Of a stretch of DNA of 64,000 bases, positions 1-8,581 are shown piece by piece (position 1 is the first letter of the stretch; each line of letters opens with the position of its first letter). The notes beneath the pieces were generated by a model. It did not search any database. It saw only the letters and a program-made list of their open reading frames with translations, and was not told where the DNA came from. Source of the DNA: Salvia splendens (Eukaryota > Streptophyta > Magnoliopsida > Lamiales > Lamiaceae); the NCBI RefSeq assembly GCF_004379255.2, contig NC_056051.1:26591267-26655266 (forward strand), read 5' to 3'. Made by a program: the position numbers and the translations under genes.

Positions 1-1
1 T

Positions 2-154
2 GGCAATGCAGGTCCTAGAATAACAGTTCCTCGAACTCTTAGGTGGGCTGCTTGTGGTGCTGTCTCTATGAGCGCATCCACAGCTTTGTTGGTTCGTCTA
101 CTCAGCCCTGAATGTGAACCCCAAAACGTAGCTTCGTACGACCAGAAACGATAA
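2..154 (+). CDS. possible 3' end of a gene entering from the left edge
   Basis: An open frame runs from the window edge to a TAA at 152-154 and encodes about 50 residues. It includes the stretch PRTLRWAACGAVSMSASTAL, which has ordinary amino-acid composition, and ends near ASYDQKR. I do not recognise the family. A short open frame at an edge may be chance, and no splice acceptor or start codon can be judged. The PIF/Harbinger-type terminus 130 bp further on suggests this is flanking, non-transposon sequence. Confidence 0.25.
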   Translation, partial: GNAGPRITVPRTLRWAACGAVSMSASTALLVRLLSPECEPQNVASYDQKR

Positions 155-284
155 CGTTGGTGGCACGTTGCTTACTTCTTTGAAGAAAACGCTAGAAAAA
201 TGAGCGAGATATATGATTCTCAGTGTAGAAAGACAAGAGTGTAGTCTCGTTTTTAGAGGTACGGATATCCATCTATGACACTAA

Positions 285-1826
285 GGGCATGTTCGGTTGA
301 CCTCAATTGTTTTTCCGTGTAATAAATCCGGCCTGAATTAAATGTGGTTGGGCCCACAATCGCGTATGTAATTGGTAGTGTTTGGTGAACCCTAAAAAGA
401 TGTTTGTTGACTTGATATATGCATGTCATTGGACTAATTTGTCCTCCACTTTTAGCTGCTCTCCCATATATGCCCCTACACTTGTGCTTGCTAAATCGAA
501 ACGAAATACTTGAAATCCCCTCCAAAATGATTTTCAACAATTCGCGGCAACAATCTTCTTCAACACGAGGCGTGCTACAGCTGGAACTTGACTACATTCG
601 GAGTGTTGAACGACTGAGGTATCGACCACCGACGTTTGATGCATGCTATTCTCTTACTATGTCCATTGAAATTGTGTTGTAATATTGAAGCGGTTGTTGG
701 TTTGGGTGCCGATGGCATAGGAGGTGGGGGTCCATCAGGTGTGTACATTTGTATTCGAAAGCAATAGCTTTTATTTCTTTAGCTTGTGAGTTCGTTACAG
801 TAACTCTATTCACCATCGTTTCCAGGTAACCCGGAGAAGATCCGTTGAAAATTTAAGAAGGGGGGCTGTACTCGTCAGATCTGGTCGCATAGGGAGGAAG
901 AAATCTTGGCAGCGACGTTGGTTGAACTAGTTGCTTTGGGGTGGAAATCCGACAACGGGTTTCGGTCCGGCTACCTCCAAAAATGCGAGGACAATATTCG
1001 CCAAGAATTCCCTACGTCCGATATCAAAGGTACGCCGCATGTCGTATCCAAAATCACCGCATGGAAAACGAGCTACACGAGTCTGCGTAATATTTTGGAA
1101 AGAACGTGTGTGGGGTTTAGCTCCAACGGTGACTACAAAATCGATATCGACTATGAACAGTGGGAGCATGTTGTGAAGTGATTCGACGTCCACTAACTCT
1201 GTGTGTACTGTACATGTGTTGTGTAGTTGCTTAAAATAACTTTAAGCTGTTTTATAAGGTTGACCCTAAAGCGAAATACATGTGTTATAAGTCGTGGCCT
1301 TTATGGGAGACTTGGAAATTGATTTTCAGAAAAGACTGGTGCCGGAGCAGAGAATATATCCATTGCAGCTGCGCGTCTTCGGGACTCTGGTGGTGGATGG
1401 AGTGAATGTGATGAGAGCGACTCGTAGCCTCCGTTTGTCGCAGCCCCGACACCTGAAGAAGTCGAAGAACCGGAAGAAGAAGCGGTTGCCGACCAAGTTA
1501 GCTCTGGGAATATCAACATGAATACTGTGCCTGCTAAATCTGTGGGGGAAAAGCGTAAGGCAGTTAGTTCTAACCAAATGCTTATGGATTTCTTGGCCAA
1601 CTTACATGTTGAGACGAACTCAAGGTTGGAAGTCATTTCGTCAAGAATCGGATACGAGTTTGATCTTGGTCAGGCACGTCAAGCGGTGTTCGATAAGCTT
1701 GGTGATGTGGAGGGACTCACGCTAGCGCAAAAGTGCCGATTGTGCAACATATTGGGAGATAAACCGCAGAGGCTTGAGGTGTATCTTCTCCATCGAGTCG
1801 AAGTAAGCAAGCCCTTTTTTGACTAG
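285..1826 (+). mobile_element. PIF/Harbinger-type transposon remnant (left end plus accessory Myb-like ORF)
   Basis: TAA at 282-284 is followed by GGGCATGTTCGGTTG, typical of PIF/Harbinger or Tourist termini with a TAA target duplication. The same end type recurs at 7877. Downstream is a broken Myb/SANT-like ORF, and PIF/Harbinger transposons usually encode such a protein beside the DDE transposase. No transposase and no matching right terminus was found before the NLR gene, so the right part is lost or the link between end and ORF is coincidental. The right limit given is simply the end of the ORF. Confidence 0.4.
840..1826 (+). pseudogene. Myb/SANT-like DNA-binding domain protein, degraded
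   Basis: Residues around 873-1181 read TRQIWSHREEEILAATLVEL, then GWKSDNGFRSGYLQ: the helix pattern of the plant Myb/SANT-like domain (PF12776 type). A probable intron or insertion of about 75 bp follows. Similarity resumes near 1260 with VDPKAKYMCYKSWPLWETWK, the usual continuation of this family. The frame then shifts near 1325 and meets a TAG near 1427. The C-terminal part (1518-1826) is open, with EVISSRIGYEFDLGQARQ, also characteristic. One frameshift and one nonsense codon make it a pseudogene. It is either the accessory DNA-binding protein of a PIF/Harbinger element or a domesticated relative. Confidence 0.7.
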
Positions 1827-2040
1827 ACCACAGTGAGAGCAAGCAACAACACTGACAGAAATAAGAGCTCATATGCAAATCCAATATTTATGAAATGAAA
1901 AAAGATTGGAAACAAATTACATGGAATCACAATTCATGATCTTACAGTAGAGCATAAGTAAGAAACACAATGCTTGCTCTTAAAAATTACAACTCTAATA
2001 ATTTCTGAGCTAGCTCGGCCTTGACGGTTTTCGGCATCTT

Positions 2041-4593
2041 CTAGTTACTCACATGAAGGTCTAATTGCTCTCCATATAGATCCTCACGTTCTTCTACTAT
2101 CTTTTTCGCTGACGCCACAGCTGCTTCACTGCATTTATACAATGAAATCGATTTCAGCGTTGCTATTTCTCCAACTTCAGATGGGATTTCCTCGAGTTCG
2201 GATAAACCATAGAGACAAAGCTTCTCGAGAAGTGGAAAGTGGGAGCTGTCTGAGACAATCCAGTTTACTATACCTTTCCAATACCAACACCGTAGAAATT
2301 TGAGGTTCCTGAACTGGCCTTCAATTGTTTCCCACTTGCCTGTTTGGAAGACACCATATCTTAATACGAGCTTTTCAAGAAGAGGTAACGAACCGATTTT
2401 AGGCAATATGTCTTCCGACTCTATGCCATGCGTGACAGAAAAGTCTTCAACAACCAACTTCTTGATAGAATTGGGAAAATTAATCCTCATCCAAAAGTCA
2501 CCACATCGACCAAAGGTGGTGCAGCGTAAGCTTTCCAATTTACTGAAGCACTGAAGATAGCTTAGGCAGCTTTCTCCCTCCATTTGATCCGAATGGTATG
2601 TTAAATGCAATTTCTTCACATTGGGAATTCTTTTAATCACCTCCTCATTCAATAACAAATCCTTAACTCCTTTGAGTGTCTGCAGATTCTCCATAATCAC
2701 AATGTCACTATCCTCACTAGGAGGATTTGGGAGAATCAATTCATACGCCGGAAATTCAAGATGCCAAAGTTGATGCAGTTTCCAAATTTCATTTGGTACA
2801 CGAATATCGGTCCAACAATGAATAATCAATGTCTGTAGATTCCAAAGGAGATCAATTGAACTAGAGAATCTGGACTCAGCATGAACTTTGATATCAAGGT
2901 ACCGTGAGTTCACCAATTCAATCACATTTTCTAGGAAATAACTATCATAATGACATGCTCTGAATGTCCTCAACAATCTAAGATCGCGAGACGGCAGAAC
3001 TTTCTCATCCTCATATGCTGCTTTGTTATACTCACATATTATGGAACGAGTATGTGACAAAGATCCTAGCAACCCTACAGTTTTAAGAACGACTCGACGT
3101 TCGCTAATACTGGCCGGAGGATCATCTCCTATGACATGGTAAAATCTTTCCATTTCAGCTTCTTTTAAACACAAATCTCTCAACAAATCATGAATTTTAC
3201 AATACTTAACGTTTCCAGTACACCCCAATTGATCAACTAAAACGAGATTTCGATCAACCAATTCCATAAAATACTCTCGCGCAAGTGTTTCCAAACATTT
3301 TCCACTCCTTGGTTTTATAAATCCTTCAGAAACCCATAACTTCGCAAGCATTGACACACGGATACGGTAGTCTTCCTTAAAAACAACCATATACAAAAAA
3401 CATGGCTTTAAATAGTTCGGCAGAAGGATATAACTCATCCTCAATATTTTCAAGCAAAATTCATCGTTACTGTTAATAACAATTGAATTTAAATTTTTCT
3501 CTATACGCTCCCAACATTCTTTTGTGCGCTCAGATTTTGCCAAAAGACCTCCTATTGTAGCAATTGATAAAGGAAGTCCTTTACAATTTGCTACAATATT
3601 CTGTCCAATATTCTCCAACTCAATTGGACAACTTTCTTTCCCGAACACTGTCTTACAAAATAAATCCCAACTACTAGCCTTATCTAGAAATTTCATGCCC
3701 ACTATACAAGACTCGTTCAACTGAGAACTCAAGTCAGACAACCTAGTTGTTACGATTATTCGACTCCCATTTTGGTTATCAGGAAAGAAAAATTTTATCT
3801 TATCCCACGCCTCTATGCTCCACATATCATCCATTATTACGAGATATCTCCTACCGAACAAAAACTGGTATAAATTTTGTCCCAACTCATTCTCACTCAG
3901 ATCACTACTCGAATCTCCTCCACTTGCTCGAAAAAGAACTTCTCTAAGTGTTTCTCTAACATTATAAGTTTGAGAAATTGTAGTCCAAGCACGAATATCA
4001 AAATGCTCCTTAACAAGTGCATTCTCAAATAGATTCATGGCAAGAGTGGTCTTACCAATGCCACCCATCCCGGTGATGGGGATGATCTGGCGGTTGAGTT
4101 GATGACTGGTGAGCTTATCCAACACATCATGAAACACTTCGTCAGAGCCCACGATCACGCTTTCTTTCACAGTAGGAGAAGACGCCGCCAAGGCAGCAAC
4201 AGGTTTCTGCTTGGTCTGAGCTTCAACTGGAATGCTCTTCACCTGTTTGGTGATCAGATCCATTTCTTCTATCACTTTCTGTAGATTGTGATAGAAGTCA
4301 TGATCTGCAACGATTGTGGATCCACTGTGAATTTGATCCACAATATGGGATTCGATAACATCCTCAGCCGCGTAAACTGCATCAGCAATGCGACGCTCCA
4401 ATGGATCAGCTTCGTGGCTCTCAGCAAAAGGGGAAATATAGCAATCAAGAAAATCCTGCAAGAAGGTAATGTTTTGAGTGAGGGATTGAACTTGTTTTTC
4501 GTCGATAGAAATGGGAGGGGAAGGATGTTTCTCGAGGGTTTCGATGATATGCATCAGAGAAACCAGAGCTCCATAAGCAGCCATGATTAACAA
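2041..4593 (-). CDS. CC-NB-ARC-LRR immune receptor, R1 (late blight resistance) type
   Basis: An intact single-exon NLR of 850 codons. The second ATG (residue 4, MAAYGALVSLM) is probably the real start because R1-type proteins begin this way. The coiled-coil region (about 4-130) carries an EDVID-like motif (AAEDVIESHIVD, 75-86). NB-ARC runs from about 145 to 475: P-loop GMGGIGKTT (175-183), RNBS-A around 198-212, kinase-2 LVIMDDMW (251-258), RNBS-B GSRIIVTTR (276-284), GLPL (339-342), RNBS-D CFLYMVVF, and IHD in place of MHD (467-469). Irregular leucine-rich repeats fill 480-850. Such proteins act inside the cell as pathogen sensors or helpers, with ATP/ADP exchange on NB-ARC as the switch. 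Kinase-2 and P-loop residues are intact, so it looks functional. It stands alone in this window although R1-type genes usually cluster. Confidence 0.93.
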   Translation of the reverse strand: MLIMAAYGALVSLMHIIETLEKHPSPPISIDEKQVQSLTQNITFLQDFLDCYISPFAESHEADPLERRIADAVYAAEDVIESHIVDQIHSGSTIVADHDFYHNLQKVIEEMDLITKQVKSIPVEAQTKQKPVAALAASSPTVKESVIVGSDEVFHDVLDKLTSHQLNRQIIPITGMGGIGKTTLAMNLFENALVKEHFDIRAWTTISQTYNVRETLREVLFRASGGDSSSDLSENELGQNLYQFLFGRRYLVIMDDMWSIEAWDKIKFFFPDNQNGSRIIVTTRLSDLSSQLNESCIVGMKFLDKASSWDLFCKTVFGKESCPIELENIGQNIVANCKGLPLSIATIGGLLAKSERTKECWERIEKNLNSIVINSNDEFCLKILRMSYILLPNYLKPCFLYMVVFKEDYRIRVSMLAKLWVSEGFIKPRSGKCLETLAREYFMELVDRNLVLVDQLGCTGNVKYCKIHDLLRDLCLKEAEMERFYHVIGDDPPASISERRVVLKTVGLLGSLSHTRSIICEYNKAAYEDEKVLPSRDLRLLRTFRACHYDSYFLENVIELVNSRYLDIKVHAESRFSSSIDLLWNLQTLIIHCWTDIRVPNEIWKLHQLWHLEFPAYELILPNPPSEDSDIVIMENLQTLKGVKDLLLNEEVIKRIPNVKKLHLTYHSDQMEGESCLSYLQCFSKLESLRCTTFGRCGDFWMRINFPNSIKKLVVEDFSVTHGIESEDILPKIGSLPLLEKLVLRYGVFQTGKWETIEGQFRNLKFLRCWYWKGIVNWIVSDSSHFPLLEKLCLYGLSELEEIPSEVGEIATLKSISLYKCSEAAVASAKKIVEEREDLYGEQLDLHVSN

Positions 4594-4667
4594 CTCTCTC
4601 TACAAATGCACACACAGAATGATAATGATAATGCCAGAAAATGGATCTGAGAAAACTAAGTTAAAGA

Positions 4668-4674
4668 GTTTATA
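4668..4674 (-). promoter_or_regulatory. TATA box of the NLR gene
   Basis: TATAAAC on the minus strand lies about 85 bp upstream of the preferred NLR start codon and is the best core promoter candidate in an AT-rich stretch. Confidence 0.45.
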
Positions 4675-4714
4675 CAGAGAACTTCAAAGTCAATGTTGGC
4701 TATTGTGATTCATT

Positions 4715-5125
4715 CACCTAACGTTTAAAATATCAATATATTTATAATATTGTAATATTGTGATTAACCCAACTGTGGAGCCCTAAATGACTCTTATTCA
4801 CCTAACATTTTAAATATCAATATATCCTACATGAATGAAAATAGGGTAATCCTGTTTTGTAGACAACCAATCTTGTATTGGACGAAGAATGCATGTGCAA
4901 CATTCTTAAAATAAACAAAAGATGCTATAGTTGTAGGATACACACTAATTTTTATGGATTTTAATTATTAGTCCAACTATTGATATGCGTTCCTACTTCC
5001 TTGTGTGGGTAGCATATAAATTATATCTGCAAATGATAATGTCCTCAGAAAATGATCCACCTAACAGTTTATAATATCAATTTAATTATAATATTATCAT
5101 TTGTGATTCACCTAACATTTTTTGA
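4715..5125. repeat. four-fold dispersed motif CACCTAAC(A/G)TTT upstream of the NLR
   Basis: CACCTAACGTTTAAAATATC (4715), CACCTAACATTTTAAATATC (4799), CACCTAACAGTTTATAATAT (5058) and CACCTAACATTTTTTG (5109) are related copies, several followed by ATCAATATAT or TTATAATATT. ACCTAAC resembles MYB-binding AC elements. The region (4600-5215) otherwise shows no gene. Confidence 0.55.
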
Positions 5126-5223
5126 AACTCATTCCATAAAAGGCGTGCACCCTCGGGTCACGCAACCCGTGCCAAGAAATACTGAACCAAAGCGTCCTCC
5201 CCTCACACCTCTTTTGCGGACTA

Positions 5224-5853
5224 TGTAAGCCTCTTTATCGATTTCTATACCGAAATCCGATACTAGATTTGTATTAATTCAACCATTACATATACATCAT
5301 CAAAGAGATGATTTACCAACCTCCATCCATAGCTTATATTTTATGTAGGGTTGTATTCCACGAGTTGATGTTTCCCCTAAAAGCTGCGGTTGATGTTATC
5401 GTCTCTTTTGCCTTTTTCTTTCCGGATTCTTTCGATGGAGAAGAATCTGATAACAATATAACTTTTCTGTATTCCCTTTTGTGTATAGAATTCTGTAGAG
5501 AATTTTGTAACCTCCAAATCTGTAAATTAGATTTGTTTATATAAGTTATACGCAACCTTTCACAAAAAGTTGCATCCATTCACTTATACCCTTTCATGTA
5601 AAACCCATCAGATTTTCTGTAGACTTTATTCTACAGCTTTCCATCTTCTATACACTTTAATGTACACATATTTATACCATCTATGCAAGGCAAGAGAAGA
5701 GGGTTATCAATACACCCGATTCTAATTCTTTAATCGAAACCGATCCATCACGGTATGTCTTTCATATTAGAATCCAACTGATATGTTTGAACTTGATCTT
5801 TAATATTAAACCAATATCTACATAGGTCACATATAGGAATAAATATTCCTACA
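5224..5853. mobile_element. solo LTR (630 bp) with GACTA target duplication
   Basis: The segment begins TGTAAG and ends CCTACA, giving the TG...CA ends of an LTR. It is flanked on both sides by GACTA (5219-5223 and 5854-5858), a perfect 5-bp target-site duplication. No internal retrotransposon sequence adjoins it, so it is a solo LTR left by LTR-LTR recombination. The family (Copia or Gypsy) cannot be assigned from the LTR alone. It sits about 630 bp upstream of the NLR start. Confidence 0.75.
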
Positions 5854-5858
5854 GACTA

Positions 5859-6403
5859 TACGGGCGCCCGAATGACGATGATACTTAATTTATTTGGTAA
5901 AACTTTTTCCTCCAATCGATGAATAGAAAGTTCAAGTGAAATCTTTTTAAGTTTTTGAAATCCCACCACTAATGTACTTCATACTTTCCAAAAAATAGTC
6001 TATTTTTTGCCATTTTTGTTCGCCTCTAATTATTAGTCAATTATTATTTTTAAAAACTTTTTTTATCATAGATTATAAAGTAAAGTACTACTATTTTACT
6101 CGTAAACATATGATCGGTGAAGGCGCAGTCGACGCCGAAGAGGGAGCGAGTCTTCAATTGGCTCATCAAGAAAGGCGAATCCTCCATTGACGAGCTCGAC
6201 CACCTCCACCGCCTAAGACTCCGGCTTTAAGCAAAATGACCTCAATTCTAACATTCATGGCTCTTCCACCAAGCCTCCGCTCTCTGAAAATCAAATTTCG
6301 AGCTCCCTCCATCCATCTCTATATTTCGACGCCATCAAGTCCTTTTTCTGTTGGGAGGCGTGGCCACCTCCTCCGCTTTGTGAGTGAAATTTCTTAATTT
6401 TTT
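5859..6403. other. intergenic; short coding-like fragment at 6117-6230
   Basis: Mostly AT-rich. From 6117 to a TAA at 6228-6230 one frame reads RVFNWLIKKGESSIDELDHL, which looks like true protein (balanced GC, amphipathic). It has no start codon and stops abruptly, and the following 150 bp is GC-richer but closed in every frame. Probably a gene fragment copied by a transposon or a decayed exon. The family was not recognised. Confidence 0.35.
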
Positions 6404-6714
6404 GAGTAAATGTCAATTTTGGTCCTAACATATGACCAAAATACGAATTTGGTCCAAAACATTTTCTTTTAAAAAACAGGTATGTAACAAATGAAAAAGT
6501 CGCTGAAGTAGTCTTTTTTTTTACGTTTCCGTAAAAAAACCAACGGTCATGCCACTGTGCATTTGGCGTTGATAGTTAGTTTTTTACGAAAACGTCAAAA
6601 AAAGACTACTTCGGCGACATTTTCATTTGTTATGGACTTATTTTCAAAAAGTGAATGTTTTGGACCAAATTTGTATTTTGGTTATATGTTTAGGATCAAA
6701 ATTGACCTTTACTC
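6404..6714. mobile_element. foldback MITE with arms along its whole length
   Basis: The left arm starts GAGTAAATGTCAATTTTGGT and the right arm ends ATCAAAATTGACCTTTACTC. The two halves remain complementary almost to the centre (AAGTCGCTGAAGTAGTC versus GACTACTTCGGCGAC), leaving a loop of roughly 50 bp around 6540-6580. T-runs flank both ends and may be the target duplication. Total 311 bp with no coding capacity. Long-TIR, Mutator-like foldback MITEs have this form. Confidence 0.75.
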
Positions 6715-7876
6715 TTTTTTTATTTTCTATTTTAATTTATTTAATTAATTATGTAGTATAAGTATACTAATTAGGTCATAAATCGTCCATTACTAAGTAA
6801 AAAAAAGGATTACAGCGTAATATATGTACATTATATTTATGAGTTAAAACTACTCCCTAGCCGAGATGATATCTAAACCCTAGATGAATGACTGAAACTC
6901 GTGAACATTGACTACGGTTTTGTTACTTACAACATACTAACACCTAGCCCCAAAGATCGCTAAACCCTTGGAGAATACACGAACCTTGCGCCAAATAATA
7001 AAAACCTGTCAATCTTATATTACTCATGAATTTGTGTAACACAACAAAATAATACATGATGTCAAGTTCTACAACGATTGATTACTCCAACAAATCGAAA
7101 TTTCAACTAACAACTCGGATTAATAATCAATGAAAGAAAAAAATTGATTACCTTCTTCCATTATTCAGTAAATACGAAAGCAATGAATAATGCCTCTCAC
7201 CAATCGGTATATTTAGTGAACGAAATATACCTGGTCTTCTTCGATTTAGAAAAACAGACAAACATGTCTTCTTCAATGGAGAAGAGACGCTGAAAGTTTA
7301 GGGAGAGAAGACGGATTGTAGAGTGAAATCGTGGAGAATAACCGATGTGATCTTTGATAGAGATAATCAAGGAAATTACAATAACAAACTAATTTGTGTA
7401 TCCCAATTTTGACCTTTTCAAATTTTTTAATCATTTAAATTAAATTCAAGAGGCATTATTTTCGGCCATCGGATCTTGAAAATGAAGGGCCGAAATTCAG
7501 TTGGACAATAAAACAAAAATGGAAAAAGGATATGAGTACATCCCTATATATATATCTACAAAATCAAGAGAAAATTAGTGAAGTGGGTGTGAAAGAGAAG
7601 TGTACATGTATACAAGAGTTAACTTGACACCAAAACTTGCGCTGTTGAGGTCGGTTGAATATACATGAACTCCAAAAACTCCATCCATCGTCACTGGATT
7701 TCTTGAGATCCCAAAAACTCAATATACGAAGGTTCAAGCTCTTTAATTTCTTAGAAGATTGCTCACTATAGCTGAGTATCGATAGAAAGTCTTGCCTTCT
7801 GCTCTACAATAGTACTAGTTGGCACGATTTGGAGAATGAGAAGAGATGTGGGTGCATACATATACATATACATATA
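6715..7876. other. intergenic, no gene recognised
   Basis: AT-rich sequence without a supported coding region or RNA gene. Short self-similar pieces occur around 7140-7300 but show no termini. Confidence 0.5.
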
Positions 7877-8053
7877 GGTAACGTTCGGTTGCCATGACTA
7901 ATATCATGAGACTATCCATCTAAGATTAAGTTGTGGGATTATTTTAATTAGAGGGGGCTATGACTAATTATCATTAGACAGAGTTTAATCTTATGAACCA
8001 AACATGATACATATTTAATCATGAGATTTAATATTGTCAACCGAATACCCACG
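7877..8053. mobile_element. Tourist-like MITE
   Basis: The left end GGTAACGTTCGGTTG and right end CAACCGAATACCCACG are imperfect inverted repeats of the same terminus class as the one at 285. The element is 177 bp with AT-rich non-coding content. TA/TAA borders are consistent with a PIF/Harbinger-type non-autonomous element. It lies about 530 bp upstream of the WD40 gene. The DNA from 8054 to 8460 is AT-rich and featureless. Confidence 0.55.
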
Positions 8054-8472
8054 TAATGGAGAGACGAGTTGGAGGGAATGGTGGTGAAAATCACAGCTAA
8101 AGTACAAATTTACATGAATAAATAAGATTCATAAATTATTCAACTTTGACTAAATTCTTATTTTATTAGTATTAAAGTCAAATTTCAATTAATCATGTAT
8201 AATTTCAGTTTAGCATTCGCTAGATTATTAATTACTAATGATCCTTAAACTTTGTAAATTATATAAAATAAATTAAAATTTTTAAAAGATTTAGATTTGG
8301 TGGAAAAGAAATATTTATATTGTTTAATCAAATAAATATAAATATACTTATAATTTAAACGAAAAAGTAATTAAAAAAATAAACTAATTACTATAAATAA
8401 AAAAGGCTTATTTATTTTTTGGATCTATCAATATCACGATTCCATAATTATTCCACTCCTAAATCCCCTCAT

Positions 8473-8481
8473 AAACCCTAA
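8473..8481 (+). promoter_or_regulatory. telo-box AAACCCTAA upstream of the WD40 gene
   Basis: AAACCCTAA lies 101 bp before the start codon. In plants this motif is common near the transcription start of housekeeping and growth-related genes, which fits a COMPASS-type subunit. It may lie in the promoter or 5'UTR. Confidence 0.45.
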
Positions 8482-8581
8482 TCCAATCACTGCACCTCAA
8501 AACTGAAATCAGCTACTACAAATTTCCGGCTCCAATTTTCTGAATTCTGATTTCTTACTTGCTACCGATCGCCACATTGTG

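Noticed and set aside
253..540. Minus-strand open frame near the left edge
   Set aside because: It covers a transposon terminus (GGGCATGTTCGGTTG) and its subterminal region; frames of this kind arise in many MITE copies.
3524..4590. Several plus-strand open frames across the NLR gene
   Set aside because: They are antisense shadows of an intact NLR with all NB-ARC motifs; none shows family signal.
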